The notes under the pieces were generated by a model that did no database searches, had not been told where the DNA came from, and saw nothing but the letters and a program-made list of their open reading frames with translations. Below, one piece after another: positions 6,855 through 8,062 of a DNA stretch of 8,062 nt (position 1 is its first letter; every line of letters starts with the position of its first letter). The position numbers and the translations under genes were made by a program. Source of the stretch: an uncultured Brachyspira sp. (GTDB taxonomy: Bacteria > Spirochaetota > Brachyspiria > Brachyspirales > Brachyspiraceae); contig NZ_CASEGO010000043.1 in NCBI RefSeq assembly GCF_949287625.1, forward strand, positions 21,209-29,270. Direction: 5' to 3'.

Positions 6855-7436
6855 AGATGCCTCCAAATTTTTACTTGTAAATATTTTTAGCCAATAATTT
6901 AAATCTTTAGATAATACATTTTTCCTAAACTTTTTTAATTCTATTATATGTATCTGCAAATGATCTGTGAGAAGTTTTTTATTATTCATCTCATAAAGCA
7001 TATAACAAGAATGTATATTTTTAGTTTTATCCAAATTAAAATTAAGAAGATTAATACTTATTACAGGAGTTAATTCATCGTATCTTTCCCCATGTTTTAG
7101 TAATTTACTGTAATTAGCTGCCCAATAATATAGTATGCGTTCTGGAAATCTTGAATTACCTTGTAATTGTATTTCTATTATAACTACTGATCCATTTTGA
7201 GTAATACACTTGACATCAACAATAGTCTCTTTTAAATTTTTATTTTTTTTCAAGTTAAAAGGCGTTAATATTTCAACAGAGCGAAAAGTCTTCATATTAG
7301 CATTAATCATTATAGAATTGATAAAATCTAAAAGTATAGACTCACTGCTTCCTTTATCAGTAAATAGGTATCTTATAAAATAATCATTCAAAGGATTAAA
7401 ATATTTTATTTGTTTAATATCTGATTTATTTTTCAT
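6504..7436 (-). CDS. Rpn family recombination-promoting nuclease (PD-(D/E)XK transposase-like)
   Basis: A 310-residue protein of the Rpn/PDDEXK_2 family (often labelled putative transposase). The N-terminal FNPLNDYFIRYLFTDKG (13-29) is the family opening. The nuclease core is ETIVDVK (70-76, Asp74) followed by VVIIEIQLQ (84-92, Glu88-x-Gln90), the ExQ variant of the PD-(D/E)XK active site. ERILYYWAANYSKLL (99-113) is the next conserved block. The tail (about 245-275) is a tandem four-residue GREE-type repeat, then a short helical end, GLSIEEVKKL. E. coli Rpn proteins are endonucleases reported to promote recombination and to act in phage defence. The active site looks intact. The start has no Shine-Dalgarno site; the family domain begins at residue 13, so no later Met will serve, and a perfect promoter places transcription start at the ATG. 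No inverted repeats or target duplications mark an insertion sequence. An internal start at 6854 may give a second product. Confidence 0.9.
   Translation of the reverse strand: MKNKSDIKQIKYFNPLNDYFIRYLFTDKGSSESILLDFINSIMINANMKTFRSVEILTPFNLKKNKNLKETIVDVKCITQNGSVVIIEIQLQGNSRFPERILYYWAANYSKLLKHGERYDELTPVISINLLNFNLDKTKNIHSCYMLYEMNNKKLLTDHLQIHIIELKKFRKNVLSKDLNYWLKIFTSKNLEASMSEIVKEKPIMEEVQKKYNNFVKSRLMMMEYEKKEAYLYGNQIMLDEERRLGIEEGIKRGREEGKEEGREEGREEGREEGEKIKAISIAKSLKKSGLDDKFISDNTGLSIEEVKKL
6609..6692 (-). repeat. 12-bp tandem repeat in the rpn tail (GREE protein repeat)
   Basis: Three perfect copies of TTCTCTGCCTTC (plus-strand reading) at 6621-6632, 6633-6644 and 6645-6656, flanked by diverged copies at 6609-6620, 6657-6668, 6669-6680 and 6681-6692. 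Each encodes one four-residue unit rich in Glu, Gly and Arg. Being a multiple of three, it can gain or lose copies by slippage without a frameshift. Confidence 0.9.
6860..6864 (-). promoter_or_regulatory. Internal Shine-Dalgarno site within rpn
   Basis: GGAGG on the minus strand, five bases before the in-frame ATG at 6854. It is formed by the codons TTG GAG GCA, although the more AT-rich synonyms TTA and GAA would have avoided it. It is the evidence for the RpnS-like start. Confidence 0.5.
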
Positions 7437-7442
7437 ATATAT

Positions 7443-7471
7443 ATTATACTTAAAATTATTAACTTTGTCAA
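7443..7471 (-). promoter_or_regulatory. Perfect-consensus promoter of rpn, predicted leaderless transcript
   Basis: On the minus strand TTGACA (7466-7471), exactly 17 bases of spacer, then TATAAT (7443-7448): both boxes perfect at optimal spacing. Only six bases (ATATAT) separate the -10 box from the rpn ATG at 7436, so transcription should begin at or within a base or two of the start codon. The promoter sits in the 45-base gap after the Imm51-type gene. Confidence 0.75.
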
Positions 7472-7481
7472 AACTAAATAT

Positions 7482-7829
7482 TTAATCAAGTTCAGCCCTA
7501 GAAAATAAATCTCTTATCAGTTTATCATCTTTGCATGCCTCTTTAAATAATAAAGCAAATTTCTTTAATGCCTCAGTATCACTGCTGTAAGCACAAAACA
7601 TACTTGATTCAGAATCAAAATCAATAATGCCTCTTAACTCTGGAACTTTTTCTTTCAAAAATACTAAAGCCAAAGACTGCCAATCATACCCTCCGCCTTC
7701 AAAACCTTCATCTTCTCTTTCCTCAAATATTTCTGCTTTATATTCTCCAACATTTAAGCAAAGAGAGGCACTATTTTCATGTTCTACAAAAAAGAATGGT
7801 TCTATTTGTTTTTCAAAATCATTTTTCAT
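7482..7829 (-). CDS. Imm51 family immunity protein (orphan)
   Basis: A 115-residue soluble acidic protein recognised as Imm51 type by EPFFFVEHENSASLCLNVGEY (about 10-30), FEEREDEGFEGGGYDWQSLA (35-54, with the hallmark GGGYDW at 45-50), the EKVPEL segment (60-65), FDSESSMFCAYSSD (71-84) and FALLFKEACKDD (91-102). Imm51 proteins were defined as immunity partners in polymorphic toxin systems, where they neutralise a cognate toxin in the cytoplasm of the producer or its kin. No toxin gene lies next to it within the window, so it is either an orphan protecting against neighbours' toxins or its toxin is off to the right. The start at 7829 has an AAGGA site (7838-7842) eight bases upstream. No terminator separates it from rpn, so readthrough is possible. 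No confident promoter was found. Confidence 0.85.
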   Translation of the reverse strand: MKNDFEKQIEPFFFVEHENSASLCLNVGEYKAEIFEEREDEGFEGGGYDWQSLALVFLKEKVPELRGIIDFDSESSMFCAYSSDTEALKKFALLFKEACKDDKLIRDLFSRAELD

Positions 7830-7913
7830 TTTTAATTCCTTTTAATTAAATTTTTTATACTAGTACTTGCAATAATTAAAATGCCTAATCTCTTAATATA
7901 GTAAAATCATAAA

Positions 7914-7944
7914 TAATAAAATATTAAAAATAAATATTTTATTA
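7914..7944. repeat. AT-only perfect inverted repeat upstream of the Imm51-type gene
   Basis: Twelve-base perfect arms (7914-7925 and 7933-7944) around a seven-base A-rich loop. It contains only A and T, with no adjacent T-run that would make a clear terminator. It lies between the immunity gene and the heptamer array and may be structural noise or a weak hairpin. Confidence 0.4.
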
Positions 7945-7950
7945 CTAAAT

Positions 7951-7978
7951 TTAAACTTTAAACGAGTTTAGAGTTTAG
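7951..7978. repeat. Inverted near-copy of the heptamer unit at the array edge
   Basis: TTAAACTTTAAAC (7951-7963) is an 11-of-13 reverse complement of the first array bases GTTTAGAGTTTAG (7966-7978). Both mismatches become G-U pairs in plus-strand RNA, so a 12-13 bp hairpin could form right at the start of the array. Confidence 0.5.
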
Positions 7979-8062
7979 AGTTTAGAGTTTAGAGTTTAGA
8001 GTTTAGAGTTTAGAGTTTAGAGTTTAGAGTTTAGAGTTTAGAGTTTAGAGTTTAGAGTTTAG
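7964..8062 (+). repeat. Heptanucleotide tandem array (GAGTTTA)14
   Basis: Fourteen perfect copies of GAGTTTA plus one extra base, reaching the last base of the window, so the true length is unknown. There are no spacers between copies and no open frame across it that looks like a gene. The unit is not a multiple of three. Perfect identity of all copies indicates recent expansion or active slippage. It starts 134 bases upstream of the Imm51-type gene start. Confidence 0.97.

Noticed and set aside
6504..7436. Complete insertion sequence around the 'transposase-like' Rpn gene
   Set aside because: No terminal inverted repeats or target-site duplications were seen, and Rpn proteins are known as stand-alone genes.
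7964..8062. Telomere or CRISPR interpretation of the heptamer array
   Set aside because: The unit TTTAGAG differs from known telomere units, Brachyspira chromosomes are circular as known, and there are no spacers between copies as a CRISPR array requires.

Overview
The window is very AT-rich (roughly 70-75% A+T by eye), with short gaps and Shine-Dalgarno sites of the AAGGA/GGGGGA type. The gene content is a NADP-type glutamate dehydrogenase, 25-residue BspA-like/DUF285 repeat proteins without signal peptides, an M20 amidohydrolase, an Imm51-type immunity protein and an Rpn-family PD-(D/E)XK protein with a GREE-repeat tail. This combination suggests an anaerobic spirochaete of the genus Brachyspira. 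That is an inference from protein character; no rRNA or other marker is present to confirm it.

Layout. Positions 1-700 (minus) hold the N-terminal part of a BspA-like repeat protein that runs off the left edge. Positions 731-1894 (minus) encode an M20-family amidohydrolase, apparently transcribed from its own promoter and reading toward the BspA gene. Positions 2014-2556 (minus) encode a second, complete BspA-like protein. An AT-rich divergent region follows, with a perfect TTGACA/TATAAT promoter driving gdhA (2747-4087, plus), which ends at a hairpin terminator. Convergent to it is a flavin reductase-like split-barrel protein (4204-4707, minus), whose start is set by a strong ribosome-binding site. 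To the right lies a minus-strand group read right to left: an Imm51-type immunity protein (7482-7829), an Rpn-family nuclease (6504-7436) and a TPR protein with a large uncharacterised C-terminal region (4970-6430). The group ends at a textbook terminator (4910-4948). The right edge (7964-8062) is a tandem array of 14 copies of the heptamer GAGTTTA.

How the genes relate. The left and centre are housekeeping functions (glutamate/ammonia metabolism, amidohydrolase, flavin enzyme) interspersed with repeat proteins prone to expansion. The right third looks like a small conflict or defence cluster. Its most interesting element is the rpn gene. Its full-length start lies directly at the predicted transcription start of a perfect consensus promoter, so its mRNA should be leaderless and without a ribosome-binding site. 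Inside the gene, an in-frame ATG at 6854 is preceded by GGAGG at ideal spacing. It would yield a separate 116-residue C-terminal protein carrying a four-residue tandem repeat. This matches the gene-within-a-gene toxin/antitoxin arrangement (RpnL/RpnS) reported for E. coli Rpn proteins.

Both edges of the window fall inside repeats, which would fit an assembly contig broken at repeats. No tRNA, rRNA, CRISPR array, insertion sequence or gene-free stretch longer than 300 bases was found.
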